From: UBA11524 sp051883695
GTDB taxonomy: Bacteria; Bacillota; Clostridia; Christensenellales; Aristaeellaceae
Direction: 5' to 3'
Assembly: GCA_051883695.1 (NCBI GenBank)
Contig: JBJEUF010000163.1
Coordinates: forward strand, 1-64,000
Length of the DNA: 64,000 bases
The notes under the pieces are model-generated. The model saw nothing but the letters and a program-made list of their open reading frames with translations, had not been told where the DNA came from and made no database searches. Each line of letters opens with the position of its first letter. Position 1 is the first letter of the stretch. This document shows positions 35,466 through 42,417 of this stretch, in pieces. Made by a program: the position numbers and the translations under genes.

Positions 35466-36572
35466 ATGTCAATGCTTGACCTGCAGCAATATACCCAGGA
35501 TCTTGCCGCGCTGCGCAAGACCCTCACGGAAGCGGGCGAGGCGCTCCACATCGAGAGCCTGAAGGAGACGCTGGAGGAGCTCACCGAGGAGATGAACCAG
35601 CCCGAATTCTGGAACGACACCGACCGCGCCAACAAGATCAACCAGAAGGTGGGCAGCATCCGCGCCAGACTGGAGCACTACGAGGGACTGCTGTCCATGG
35701 CGGACGATATCGAGGTCGCCATGGAGATGGCCGAGGCGGAGCAGGACGAATCCATGGTGGACGAGGCCGGTACGATGCTGGCCGACCTGAAGGAGAAATC
35801 CGCCGCCCTTGAGCTGGAAACGCTGATGCGCGGCCAGTATGACGATTCCAACGCCATCCTGTCCCTCCACGCGGGCGCGGGCGGCACCGAGGCCCAGGAC
35901 TGGACCGGTATGCTCTACCGCATGTACACCCGCTACTGTGAGCAGATGGGCTTCACCGTGAAGGTGCTGGACTATCTGGACGGCGACGAGGCGGGGGTGA
36001 AGTCCGTGACCTTCGAGGTTTGCGGCGACCATGCCTACGGCTACCTGCGCGGCGAGAAGGGTGTGCACCGTCTGGTGCGCATCTCTCCCTTCGATTCCCA
36101 GGCCCGCCGCCATACCTCCTTCTCCTCCCTGGACGTGGCGCCCATGCTGGACGACATCGACCAGGAGATCGAGATCAACATGAACGAGGTTCGCGTGGAC
36201 ACCTACCATTCCTCCGGCGCGGGCGGACAGAACGTCAACAAGACCTCCTCCGCCGTGCGTATGACCCATTATCCGACCGGCATCGTCGTGGCCTGCCAGA
36301 CCGAACGCGACCAGGTGCAGAACCGCGCGACCTGTATCGCCATGCTGAAATCGAAGCTCCTCGAATTGCGCATCCGCGCCCGCGAGGAGGAAATGGCGGA
36401 GATCAAGGGCGAAATGAAGAAGATCGAGTGGGGCAGCCAGATCCGCTCCTATGTTTTCCAGCCCTACACGATGGTGAAGGATCACCGCACCGGCTTTGAA
36501 TCCGGCAATATCGACGACGTGATGAACGGCAACCTCAAGGGCTTCGTCACGGCGTACCTCAAGATGCAGTAA
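35466..36572 (+). CDS. prfB: Peptide chain release factor 2 (RF2)
   Basis: A 368-residue class I release factor recognising UGA and UAA. The RF2-type recognition tripeptide SPF occurs in VRISPFDSQARRHTSF, and the peptidyl-hydrolysis motif GGQ in YHSSGAGGQNVNKTSSAVRM. The N-terminal helices include LAALRKTLTEAGEALHIESL. In many bacteria, including Escherichia coli and Bacillus, prfB needs a +1 frameshift at an early UGA; here the region that normally holds it is one uninterrupted frame, so the autoregulatory frameshift is absent. ATG 35466 has GAGGAG 8 nt upstream; an in-frame TTG at 35442 lacks a site. It is co-transcribed with secA. G/C-rich inverted repeats follow at 36573-36620 but lack a U tract. 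Confidence 0.95.
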   Translation: MSMLDLQQYTQDLAALRKTLTEAGEALHIESLKETLEELTEEMNQPEFWNDTDRANKINQKVGSIRARLEHYEGLLSMADDIEVAMEMAEAEQDESMVDEAGTMLADLKEKSAALELETLMRGQYDDSNAILSLHAGAGGTEAQDWTGMLYRMYTRYCEQMGFTVKVLDYLDGDEAGVKSVTFEVCGDHAYGYLRGEKGVHRLVRISPFDSQARRHTSFSSLDVAPMLDDIDQEIEINMNEVRVDTYHSSGAGGQNVNKTSSAVRMTHYPTGIVVACQTERDQVQNRATCIAMLKSKLLELRIRAREEEMAEIKGEMKKIEWGSQIRSYVFQPYTMVKDHRTGFESGNIDDVMNGNLKGFVTAYLKMQ

Positions 36573-36711
36573 GCAGGGCAGGGGCGCTGCCCCTGCACCC
36601 TGCCAAAGGGACAAGGCCCCTTTGGAAACCCATTCTGCGCTGCGGCGCGGGATTTGCACATGACCCTCTTGGTTGTATGGCCAGGAGGGTTTTGCGAAAG
36701 GAGCAGGAGCG

Positions 36712-37362
36712 ATGAAGCGGGTTTCTGCGGCGCTTTCGGCGCTGCTGCTGTGCGTGGCGATGCTGGCGGCGGTTGTCTATGGAGCAGGTACGTCAGCGGG
36801 CATCATGGAAGCTCTCATGCGGCGAACGGCGCCGCCGGAGGAAACCGGCCTCCCGGCGGAACAGTATGCCCCCATGACGCGAATGATTACCGGCTATCTC
36901 CGGGGCGAAGGCGAGTTTCAGCTGGTGTACAGCGTGAAGGACGCGGAAATCGTGGCCTTCAACGCGCGGGAGCAGGCTCATATGGCGGATGTGCAGGGGC
37001 TTTTCCGGCTGTGTGGCAGCGTATCCCTGGGCAGCGCCTTGCTGACGCTGATGGGCTGGCTCATAGCCCGCAGGGAAGCGGCTTTCTGGCGGATCGTCCG
37101 CCGGGCGGTCTGCTGCGTCCTGACTTTTGTTGCCTGCCTGATGCTGCTGGCAACGATTGATTTCGACAGCCTGTTCATCCTGTTCCACCGCATTGCCTTT
37201 ACCAACGAGCTGTGGCTGCTTGACCCGCGCACCGATCTGCTCATCCGGCTGATGCCCATCGAGTTTTTCATCAGCTATGCTGTCCTCATCGGCGGTGTTT
37301 GGGCGATGATGATGGGTCTGCTGCTGGTGCTGTCTACCGTGCAGCTGCGAAAACAACGATAA
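36712..37362 (+). CDS. DUF1461 (TIGR01906-like) integral membrane protein
   Basis: A 216-residue membrane protein with four helices: one N-terminal (VSAALSALLLCVAMLAAVVY), two in the middle (LGSALLTLMGWLIAR, AVCCVLTFVACLMLLATID) and one at the end (ISYAVLIGGVWAMMMGLLLV). Between helices one and two is an external loop with MTRMITGYLRGEGEFQLVYS. The pattern FHRIAFTNELWLLDPRTDLL followed by LMPIEFF is characteristic of the DUF1461/TIGR01906 family, which is common in Clostridia and has no known function. The ATG at 36712 has GGAGC about 6 nt upstream. It precedes tsaD by 16 nt and is probably co-transcribed with it. Confidence 0.82.
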   Translation: MKRVSAALSALLLCVAMLAAVVYGAGTSAGIMEALMRRTAPPEETGLPAEQYAPMTRMITGYLRGEGEFQLVYSVKDAEIVAFNAREQAHMADVQGLFRLCGSVSLGSALLTLMGWLIARREAAFWRIVRRAVCCVLTFVACLMLLATIDFDSLFILFHRIAFTNELWLLDPRTDLLIRLMPIEFFISYAVLIGGVWAMMMGLLLVLSTVQLRKQR

Positions 37363-37378
37363 AGGGGCGTGAAATCCC

Positions 37379-38437
37379 ATGACGTACACCGAATCTGCCC
37401 TGCAACAGGCCGAAGCCCTTCGCCGTCAGGACAACGTGCGCATTCTGGCACTGGAAACCTCCTGCGATGAAACCGCCGCCTCCATCGTGGAGAACGGGCG
37501 CACCATCATCTCCAATGTGGTGTTCAGCCAGATCGACCTGCACGCCCTCTACGGCGGCGTGGTGCCGGAGATTGCCAGCCGCGCCCATGTGGAGGCCTGT
37601 GACAGGGTGATTGACCAGGCTCTGCGCGAGGCAAGCATGGCCCTGCAGGACGTGGACGCGCTGGCCGTCACCTACGGCCCGGGGCTGGTGGGCGCGCTGC
37701 TGACCGGCGTGAGCTGCATGAAGGGGCTCTCCTACGCGGCGGACAAGCCCCTCATTCACGTCAACCACATCGAGGGGCATGTGAGCGCCAACTACATCTC
37801 CAACCCGGCATTGGAGCCGCCCTTCGTGTGTCTGGTGGTGTCCGGCGGACACAGCCACATCGTCCGGGTGAACGACTACGGCGATTACACCCTGCTGGGG
37901 CAGACCACCGACGACGCGGCGGGCGAAGCCTTCGACAAGGCGGCCCGCGTGCTGACGCTGCCCTATCCCGGCGGCCCGCGCATCGACGCGCTGGCGGAGG
38001 AGGGCGACCCGCATTTCATGACCCTGCCGCGTCCCCATACGCCCGGGCGCTATGACTACTCCTTCTCCGGCATGAAAACGGCCTTCCTCAATGCCGCCAA
38101 CAAGCTGGAGATGAAGGGCGAGCCGCTCCCGAAGGCGGACATGGCGGCTTCCTTCCGGTACGCGGTGGTGTCCGCGCTGGTGGAAAAGGCCATCCTTGCC
38201 GCCCGGGAAACCCATGCCCCTGCGCTGGCGATGGCCGGGGGCGTGAGCGCGAACCGCCTGCTGCGCCGCATGATGCAGGAGGAGGCGGACAGGGCCGGGA
38301 TTCCCCTGTACATGCCCAAGCTGAACCTGTGCACAGACAATGCGGCGATGATCGCCTCAGCCGCCTATTTCCGGCTGATGAAGGGCGAAACCGCGCCGCT
38401 GACGCTCAATGCCACCCCGGCGCTGCGGCTGGTGTGA
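37379..38437 (+). CDS. tsaD: tRNA N6-adenosine threonylcarbamoyltransferase TsaD
   Basis: A 352-residue ASKHA-fold enzyme that transfers threonylcarbamoyl from TC-AMP to A37 of ANN-decoding tRNAs. The nucleotide-binding motif is ILALETSCDETAASIVENGR (about residues 22-41). The metal-binding histidines are in NHIEGHVSANYIS. Further signatures are VSGGHSHIV, GEAFDKAARVLTLPYPGGP, YDYSFSGMKTAFLN and AMAGGVSANRLLRRMM. It has a slightly extended N-terminus (MTYTESALQQAEALRRQ). The partners tsaB, tsaE and rimI are not in the window, so they are encoded elsewhere. The start lies 16 nt after the DUF1461 gene. Confidence 0.97.
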   Translation: MTYTESALQQAEALRRQDNVRILALETSCDETAASIVENGRTIISNVVFSQIDLHALYGGVVPEIASRAHVEACDRVIDQALREASMALQDVDALAVTYGPGLVGALLTGVSCMKGLSYAADKPLIHVNHIEGHVSANYISNPALEPPFVCLVVSGGHSHIVRVNDYGDYTLLGQTTDDAAGEAFDKAARVLTLPYPGGPRIDALAEEGDPHFMTLPRPHTPGRYDYSFSGMKTAFLNAANKLEMKGEPLPKADMAASFRYAVVSALVEKAILAARETHAPALAMAGGVSANRLLRRMMQEEADRAGIPLYMPKLNLCTDNAAMIASAAYFRLMKGETAPLTLNATPALRLV

Positions 38438-38479
38438 CGCGGCGCCATGCAGCGAATGATGCAATGAGGAGAGTCAAGG

Positions 38480-38875
38480 ATGAAGAACAAGAATGTCCTG
38501 CAAGCCATCAAGTTTACGCTGTTCAGCCTGTCCGCCGGCATCATCCAGTTAGCCAGCGATTCGCTTTTCCTGTATGTGTTCCATTGGGAGAACTGGTGGG
38601 TGCACTATCTGCCTGCGCTGATTCTGAGCGTGCTGTGGAACTTCACCTTCAACCGCAGGTACACCTTCAAACCCACGAATCACGTGGCTCGGGATATGAC
38701 GCTGGTGGCGCTGTATTACGCGGTGTTCACCCCTGTCTCTCTGGCGCTGGGCTCCTGGCTGGAGGCCATCGGCCTGCAGGATACGCTGGCGACGATCTGC
38801 GTGATGCTGCTGAACTTTGTCACCGAGTTCCTGTTCCAGAAGTTTGTGGTGTATCGCGAAGGCGAGAAGCGCTGA
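38480..38875 (+). CDS. GtrA-family membrane protein
   Basis: A 131-residue protein with four transmembrane helices. The start IKFTLFSLSAGIIQLASDSL and the motif LSVLWNFTFNRRYTF are diagnostic of the GtrA/DPMS family. The end, LLNFVTEFLFQKFVVYRE, is also typical. GtrA-like proteins are thought to flip lipid-linked sugars such as undecaprenyl-phosphate-glucose for surface glycan modification. There is no adjacent glycosyltransferase. It follows tsaD after 42 nt, with AGGAGAG about 8 nt before the ATG, and is followed by a hairpin terminator and a family 1 repeat. Confidence 0.9.
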   Translation: MKNKNVLQAIKFTLFSLSAGIIQLASDSLFLYVFHWENWWVHYLPALILSVLWNFTFNRRYTFKPTNHVARDMTLVALYYAVFTPVSLALGSWLEAIGLQDTLATICVMLLNFVTEFLFQKFVVYREGEKR

Positions 38876-38882
38876 CAGAAAA

Positions 38883-38909
38883 AAGGCTCCGTCCGGGGGA
38901 TGGAGCCTT
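38883..38909 (+). terminator. Probable terminator after gtrA
   Basis: AAGGCTCC (38883-38890) pairs with GGAGCCTT (38902-38909); only a weak T stretch (GGTTTTGG) follows. Confidence 0.55.
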
Positions 38910-38926
38910 GCGGTTTTGGCGGAATC

Positions 38927-39089
38927 ATACTAATTCTCATTAGAAATGTTACATTCACACAGCGCCTTTTCCGCTCTGGCTTTGCTTTGTTCCGCTCACC
39001 GTACTGTAAGTAACGCCTCGCTTCACTCAGCTTTGCCAGAACGAAAAAATCACTGCGTTCGGTGCAACATTTTGAATGAGAATTAGTAT
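38927..39089 (+). repeat. Palindromic intergenic element, family 1, copy 3
   Basis: A 163-bp copy with 15-bp perfect outer arms, ATACTAATTCTCATT (38927-38941) and AATGAGAATTAGTAT (39075-39089). The centre has diverged to GTACTGTAAGTAAC. The right end continues into TATAAT (39086-39091), an outward -10-like box. Confidence 0.9.
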
Positions 39090-39171
39090 AATCATTGTAA
39101 ACAGTGAAAGCGGACAGAAACGGAGCGGTGTCGCCTGCCCGGTGGGGGCTTGTTCTGTTCCTGTCTTTCGC

Positions 39172-39200
39172 TTTACAATCCCCGGAAAATTGAGTATAAT
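39172..39200 (+). promoter_or_regulatory. Sigma-A-type promoter for the ECF S-component-coaX-hom operon
   Basis: TTTACA (39172-39177), a 17-nt spacer and a perfect TATAAT (39195-39200), followed by a ~160-nt leader. Confidence 0.8.
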
Positions 39201-39365
39201 AAGCTGTATCCAACCCAGCCTGCCGGGAGCCTTGGCACCGGACAGCATCAGCCGGGGTGGATGAGTGTATGCAGCGGAAGGGTTCTGTCCCGATGGAAAA
39301 ATGGAACAGGCTTGATCCGCAGGACGTAGGGTATCCTGAAAGGGAACTCGAGCGGAGGGAAAAAC
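39201..39365 (+). promoter_or_regulatory. Structured 5' leader, possible cis-regulatory RNA
   Basis: Stem one pairs ATCCA (39208-39212) plus CCC with GGG plus TGGAT (39258-39262) and encloses a CCGG/CCGG, GCC/GGC hairpin (39223-39241). Stem two pairs GCGGA (39274-39278) with TCCGC (39316-39320) and encloses CTGTCC (39285-39290) against GG-A-ACAG with one bulged A. It does not match any riboswitch class I can align by eye. Confidence 0.35.
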
Positions 39366-39980
39366 ATGAATATGAAGAAACTCTATCGACTGGTACTGCT
39401 GGCGCTGTTCATTGCCATTGAGATGGCGTTCCGGCTACTGGGTCTGGGCCGCGTGCCCTTCGGACCGCTGAACATGTCGTTCATGACGGTGCCGATTGCG
39501 GTGGGCGCGATGCTCCTGGGGCCGCTGGAGGGCATGGTGCTCGGCGCTGTATTTGGCCTGTGCAGCCTGTGGGACGCGATCAACGGCGCGGGCGGCATGA
39601 CGAACATCCTCTTTGGCATCAGCGCTGTGCATACGGTGATCCTCTGCGTGGGTACCCGTATGCTGATGGGTCTGCTGGTCGGACTGATCTTCTGGGGACT
39701 GAGCAAAATCGACCGGACGAAGATCGTTTCGTACTTTGTCGGAGCGTTTTCAGCGCCTTTTCTGAACACGCTGTTCTTTATGGGATACATCGTGCTGGCG
39801 TTCTACCGGACGGATTATGTGCAATCGCTGGCGGCGGACAAGAACGCAGCGAATCCGCTGATGTTCATCGTGGCGCTGGTGGGCGTGCAGGGACTGGTGG
39901 AGATGATTGTCTGTACGGTCACGGCTGGCGCGGTCTCCAAGGGCGTTTCAAAGGCTGTTGATTTGAAGACAATCAAGTAA
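39366..39980 (+). CDS. ECF transporter S component, probably pantothenate (PanT-like)
   Basis: A 204-residue substrate-binding membrane subunit of an energy-coupling-factor transporter, with about six helices. Characteristic features are FIAIEMAFRLLGLG near the start (the A-x-x-x-A-like face that contacts EcfT), PFGPLNMSFMTVPIAVGAML, and the long membrane-embedded segment MVLGAVFGLCSLWDAING. The substrate is inferred from context: the next gene, 21 nt downstream, is pantothenate kinase coaX, so PanT-type pantothenate uptake is the best guess. EcfA, EcfA' and EcfT are not in the window and would be shared, group II style. GGAGGG lies 7 nt before the ATG. Confidence 0.8.
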   Translation: MNMKKLYRLVLLALFIAIEMAFRLLGLGRVPFGPLNMSFMTVPIAVGAMLLGPLEGMVLGAVFGLCSLWDAINGAGGMTNILFGISAVHTVILCVGTRMLMGLLVGLIFWGLSKIDRTKIVSYFVGAFSAPFLNTLFFMGYIVLAFYRTDYVQSLAADKNAANPLMFIVALVGVQGLVEMIVCTVTAGAVSKGVSKAVDLKTIK

Positions 39981-40001
39981 GGAAGCACATGGAGGAAGAC
40001 A

Positions 40002-40775
40002 ATGATCCTCACCCTTGACATCGGCAACACCAACATCAAGACGGCTCTTTTCGACGGAACGGAAATGGTGAAGTACTGGCGGCTGTCCACCAGCATTACC
40101 AACACGTCGGACGAATACGGCATCACCATCATGGATCTTTTCCGTCATGCGGGCATGGATCCGAAGGCGGTGGAGGGCATTGTCATTTCCTCCGTTGTGC
40201 CGACGATCAACTTTACCATCGACCACATGTGCCAGAATTACTTTGGCATCACGCCTACCTTCATCGCTCCCGGCGTCAAAACGGGCATCAACATCCGCTA
40301 CGAAAACCCGCGGGAGCTGGGCAGCGACCGCATTGCCAACGCCGTGGGCGCCTATGACGAATACGGTGGCGAGAAGCCGGTCATCTACATCGACTTCGGC
40401 ACCGCGACGACCTTCGGCGTGGTGGATGAGCGCGGCGCGTTCCTGGGCGGCGCGATCTTCCCGGGCATCAAGCTCGCCAGCGAGGCCCTTGTTTCCGGCA
40501 CGGCGAAGCTCCCGCGCTTTGAACTGACAAAGCCGGAGCACGTCATCGGCCGCACGACGCTGAGCAACCTGCAGTCCGGCATGTTCTACGGGTATGTCGG
40601 CATGGTGACGAACGTCGTGCGGCAGATGAAGAAGGAGCTGGGCAGGGAGGCCGTCGTGGTGGCCACCGGCGGCATGGCGGTGCTCATTGCGGAGGAATCG
40701 AAGGTCATCGACAAGCTGGACGGCCTGCTGACGCTCAAGGGCCTTAGGCTGATTTACGAACGGAACAGGGCGTAA
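40002..40775 (+). CDS. coaX: Type III pantothenate kinase CoaX
   Basis: A 257-residue ASKHA-fold kinase performing the first step of coenzyme A synthesis. The phosphate-binding motif is LTLDIGNTNIKTALFDG (residues 3-19). Pantothenate-site signatures are NPRELGSDRIANAVGAYDEY and the catalytic YIDFGTATTFGVVDERG, followed by GGAIFPGIKLASEAL and VVVATGGMAVLIAEES. Type III kinases are not feedback-inhibited by CoA and need a monovalent cation. GGAGG is 6 nt before the ATG. Coupling with the upstream ECF S component suggests an uptake-and-trap unit for pantothenate. Confidence 0.97.
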   Translation: MILTLDIGNTNIKTALFDGTEMVKYWRLSTSITNTSDEYGITIMDLFRHAGMDPKAVEGIVISSVVPTINFTIDHMCQNYFGITPTFIAPGVKTGINIRYENPRELGSDRIANAVGAYDEYGGEKPVIYIDFGTATTFGVVDERGAFLGGAIFPGIKLASEALVSGTAKLPRFELTKPEHVIGRTTLSNLQSGMFYGYVGMVTNVVRQMKKELGREAVVVATGGMAVLIAEESKVIDKLDGLLTLKGLRLIYERNRA

Positions 40776-40810
40776 CAGGAATCCCCCCAATAAGCACGGA
40801 GGTTAAGACA

Positions 40811-42088
40811 ATGAAGGATGTAGTGATCGGATTTCTGGGCTGCGGCAACGTCGGCGGCGGCGTATGGAACCTGCTGGAGGGCTTCAGGAAGGAGCTGGCG
40901 CATCGGGATAACCTGTGCATCCGCGTCAAGAAGGTGCTTGTGCGCGATGTCAACAAGGCGCGTACCTGCGCCGTGCCGCCGGAGCTGCTGACCACGCAGG
41001 TTGAGGACGTGATCGGCGATCCGGAGATCAGCATCGTGGTGGAGTTCATGGGCGGCGAGCAGCCGGCGACGGAGTATATGCTGCTGGCGCTGCGTGCGGG
41101 CAAGACCGTCGTGACCGCCAACAAGGTTGCCGTGGCGCTGAACTGGCACCGCCTGCAGGCCGCCGCGCAGGAGGCGAACGTCGGCTTGTACTACGAAGCC
41201 AGCGTCTGCGGCGCGATTCCGATCATCGAAACCCTCCATTCCGCCCTGCAGGCCAACCGCATTGACCGCATGATGGGCATCATCAACGGTACGACCAACT
41301 ACATTCTTTCCCGCATGTACGAGCGCGGCGAGAATTACGCGGATGTACTGGAGGACGCCAAGCGCCTGGGTCTGGCGGAGCCGAATCCCGCCTCCGACGT
41401 GGAGGGCTATGATGCGGCGTACAAGCTGTCCATCATGGCCAGCCTGGCCTTTCATGCCCGTGTCCCCTTCAAGAAGGTGTATGTGGAGGGCATCACCCGC
41501 CTGACCGCCATGGACATCACCTGCGGCAAGGAGATGGGCTATGTGCTCAAGCTCCTTGCGCTGGCCAAGCGGAACGGAAACACCATTGAGGTGCGCGTCC
41601 ATCCGACCTTCATCCCCGCGGATCACCCCCTTGCGCAGGTGAACGGCAGCTTCAATGCCGTGTACCTCCATGGTCATGCCTGCCAGGAGATGATGCTGCA
41701 GGGCCGCGGCGCGGGCGACATGCCCACGGCCTCCGCGGTGGTTGCCGACATCATCCATGCCGCCACCGTCGATGTGCACGTCCATCCCACCTTCGCCAAC
41801 ACGGAGGATGCGGATGTGTCCCTGACCTTTGACGATAACTGGAACAGCAGCTACTTCATCCGCCTGTCTGCCGAGGATCGTCCCGGCGTGCTGGAGAAGA
41901 TCGCCGGATGGCTTGCGCAGAAGGATGTGTCCATCGCCACCATGATGCAGAAGGGCCGCGTCGACCACGGGCGCGTGCCACTGATCCTCATCACCCACGC
42001 CGCGCCGGAGAAGGCGATGCAGTCCGCGCTGGCGGCCTTCGATCCGTCGCTGTGCACGGTGGAGAGTATGATCCGCGTGGAGAAGTAA
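40811..42088 (+). CDS. hom: Homoserine dehydrogenase
   Basis: A 425-residue NAD(P)-dependent enzyme converting aspartate semialdehyde to homoserine, for threonine and methionine. The Rossmann motif GFLGCGNVGGGVWNLLEG is at residues 8-25, followed by FMGGEQPATEYMLLALRAGK and TVVTANKVAVA. The catalytic region is GIINGTTNYILSRMYERGEN, then EPNPASDVEGYDAAYKLSIM with the conserved Asp and Lys. A C-terminal ACT domain (about 345-425, SYFIRLSAEDRPGVLEKIAG) indicates allosteric control by an end product, as in Bacillus Hom. It starts 35 nt after coaX, in the same direction. Aspartokinase and thrB/thrC are not adjacent. Confidence 0.97.
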   Translation: MKDVVIGFLGCGNVGGGVWNLLEGFRKELAHRDNLCIRVKKVLVRDVNKARTCAVPPELLTTQVEDVIGDPEISIVVEFMGGEQPATEYMLLALRAGKTVVTANKVAVALNWHRLQAAAQEANVGLYYEASVCGAIPIIETLHSALQANRIDRMMGIINGTTNYILSRMYERGENYADVLEDAKRLGLAEPNPASDVEGYDAAYKLSIMASLAFHARVPFKKVYVEGITRLTAMDITCGKEMGYVLKLLALAKRNGNTIEVRVHPTFIPADHPLAQVNGSFNAVYLHGHACQEMMLQGRGAGDMPTASAVVADIIHAATVDVHVHPTFANTEDADVSLTFDDNWNSSYFIRLSAEDRPGVLEKIAGWLAQKDVSIATMMQKGRVDHGRVPLILITHAAPEKAMQSALAAFDPSLCTVESMIRVEK

Positions 42089-42092
42089 GCCC

Positions 42093-42338
42093 ATGGCGAG
42101 AGACGTTGAGATTCATGGCATTTACCGCCATTTCAAGGGCCGCTGCTATCTGGTGGAGGATGTGGCGCGCCATTCCGAAACGGGCGAGGAGTATGTCGTG
42201 TACCGGCAGCTCTACGGCGAGAGAAAGCTGTGGATTCGCCCCAAAACGATGTTTCTGGAGCCGGTCGACCGGGTGAAGTACCCGGACTGCAGGCAGGAAT
42301 ACCGCTTTGAGCTGGTGGAGCAGCTGACGGTGGAATGA
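42093..42338 (+). CDS. DUF1653 protein
   Basis: An 81-residue protein with the DUF1653 signature: IHGIYRHFKGRCYLVEDVAR, then SETGEEYVVYRQLYGERKLW and RPKTMFLEPVDR. Members are single small beta-rich domains of unknown function, found widely and sometimes fused to other domains. It starts 4 nt after the hom stop, so it is the last gene of the coaX-hom transcript before a strong terminator. Confidence 0.9.
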   Translation: MARDVEIHGIYRHFKGRCYLVEDVARHSETGEEYVVYRQLYGERKLWIRPKTMFLEPVDRVKYPDCRQEYRFELVEQLTVE

Positions 42339-42381
42339 TGTGACGACGCTTCAATGAACATCTCTGGAGCAGAATAATGAT

Positions 42382-42417
42382 GCGCCCTGTCCTGAAGTGA
42401 GGACAGGGCGCGATTAT
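42382..42417. terminator. Bidirectional terminator between DUF1653 and cotH
   Basis: GCGCCCTGTCC (42382-42392) pairs perfectly with GGACAGGGCGC (42401-42411) around an 8-nt loop; GATTATTT follows on the plus side. Convergent genes lie on both sides. Confidence 0.85.

Noticed and set aside
36573..36650. GC-rich inverted repeats after prfB as a terminator
   Set aside because: Stems such as GCAGGGGC/GCCCCTGC are present, but no U tract follows, so termination is not supported.
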